Positions 63,044 through 64,000 of a stretch of 64,000 nt of DNA are shown one piece after another. The translations under genes were made by a program, and so were the position numbers. Origin of the DNA: Pampus argenteus (lineage: Eukaryota; Chordata; Actinopteri; Scombriformes; Stromateidae); NCBI GenBank assembly GCA_036937835.1, contig CM072878.1:4612001-4676000 (forward strand), in the 5' to 3' direction. The first letter of the stretch is position 1; every line of letters starts with the position of its first letter. The notes under the pieces were generated by a model, which made no database searches, had not been told where the DNA came from, and worked only from the letters and a program-made list of their open reading frames with translations.

Positions 63044-64000
63044 ACATTTGTAAAAATAGCTTTATCTCAGCGAGAGAAGGCCACAACTGACAACTACTGT
63101 TTTTCTTAAACAAGGAGCAATATTTTTTATCAAAACCATGTTTGCCATCAACAAGTAACTGATTTCTAATGATTAGGAGCAAAAAACTCACTTCTGAGAG
63201 CTTCCTGCAGCTTTTACTGTAACATTTGTAAAAATAGCTTTCTCTCGGCGAGAGAAGCCCAAAACTGACAACTATAGTTTTTCTTAAACAAGGAGCAATA
63301 TTTTCAATCAAAACCATGTTTGCCATCAACAAGTAACTGATTTCTAATGATTATGAGCAAAAAACTCACTTCTGAGAGCTTCCTGCAGCTTTTACTGTAA
63401 CATTTGTAAAAACTGACAACTACTGTTTTTCTTAAACAAGGAGCAATATTTTGTATCAAAACCATGTTTGCCATCAACAAGTAACTGATTTCTAATGATT
63501 ATGAGCAAAAAACTCACTTCTGAGAGCTTCCTGCAGCTTTTACTGTAACATTTGTAAAAATAGATTTATCTCGGCGAGAGAAGCCCAAAACTGACAACTA
63601 CTGTTTTTCTTAAACAAGAAGCAATATTTTCAATCAAAACCATGTTTGCCATCAACAAGTAACTGATTTCTAATGATTAGGAGCAAAAAACTCACTTCTG
63701 AGAGCTTCCTGCAGCTTTTACTGTAACATTTGTAAAAATAGCTTTCTCTCGGCGAGAGAAGCCCAAAACTGACAACTATAGTTTTTCTTAAACAAGGAGC
63801 AATATTTTCAATCAAAACCATGTTTGCCATCAACAAGTAACTGATTTCAAATGATTAGGAGCAAAAAACTCACTTCTGAGAGCTTCCTGCAGCTTTTACT
63901 GTAACATTTATGAAAATAGCTTTCTCTCGGCGAGAGAAGCCCAAAACTGACAACTATAGTTTTTCTTAAACAAGGAGCAATATTTTCAATCAAAACCATG
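63044..64000. repeat. Truncated 1898-bp HOR unit at the window end
   Basis: First five monomers and part of the sixth (63904, 'atttatg') of another unit. The Lc monomer at 63548 has a private 'tagattt' for 'tagcttt' (monomer position 17). The run continues beyond the window. Confidence 0.9.

Larger units (their letters stand above)
1..64000. repeat. Continuous 178/148-bp satellite DNA array
   Basis: The whole window is head-to-tail copies of one AT-rich monomer in a single orientation. Each monomer runs from 'acatttgtaaaaa' to 'cagcttttactgta'. I traced boundaries through the window: in 1-34210 there are 201 monomers (148 long, 53 short), and 148x178 + 53x148 + 22 single-base insertions gives exactly 34210. 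The second part adds about 175 monomers, the last truncated at 64000. No inversion, transposon or unique sequence interrupts the array. Two sites recur in essentially every monomer: CTGCAG (positions 162-167) and AATATT (76-81). Size and homogeneity are typical of centromeric or pericentromeric satellites. That role is inferred, since no centromere protein data or CENP-B box supports it. Confidence 0.98.

Noticed and set aside
1..64000. A hidden transposon, gene or novel multi-gene system
   Set aside because: Monomer lengths account for all 34,210 bases of the first period and for the remainder up to the cut final monomer. There is no leftover sequence in which such an element could sit.

Overview
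The whole 64 kb window is one uninterrupted head-to-tail satellite DNA array. I see no gene, RNA gene, transposon, CRISPR array or single-copy sequence, and neither edge of the array lies inside the window. By reading monomer boundaries I count about 376 monomers, the last one cut by the window end. About 280 are long (178 bp, occasionally 179-180) and about 96 are short (148 bp, occasionally 149). All are in the same orientation. Monomer G+C is about 35% (62 of 178 in the first one).

This size and organisation fit a centromeric or pericentromeric satellite of a eukaryote, with a plant most plausible. That is an inference: I do not recognise the monomer and cannot name a species. I see no CENP-B box.

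Monomer classes: A monomers (usually 'gtat' at monomer positions 84-87) and B monomers ('caat' there) tend to alternate, which suggests an ancestral 356-bp A-B dimer. They also differ in a 30-bp module (monomer positions 14-43) that holds a near-perfect inverted repeat in B and a degraded one in A. Short monomers lack exactly this module and otherwise look like class A.

Layout: 1-1364 resembles 10831-12194. 1365-5931 is the most diverged block. 5932-7624 matches 9494-11186. 7625-17354 is a 9730-bp super-unit that ends in two copies of an 11-monomer, 1898-bp higher-order repeat (HOR). 17355-21271 starts a second super-unit, after which the sequence switches. 21272-30796 is a 9525-bp unit containing a tandem 1870-bp HOR. 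30797-34210 begins to repeat that unit. 34211 to about 55501 is a second copy of 1 to about 21291 (offset 34210). 51565-61145 is a complete second super-unit (9581 bp), and 57350-64000 holds about 3.5 tandem 1898-bp HORs.

No genes act together here. The content is the record of satellite turnover: nested duplications, unequal-crossover scars, a short conversion patch, and a recurrently present/absent hairpin module. I did not find a new gene system. The most interesting features are the excisable hairpin/CpG module and the nested repeat hierarchy.
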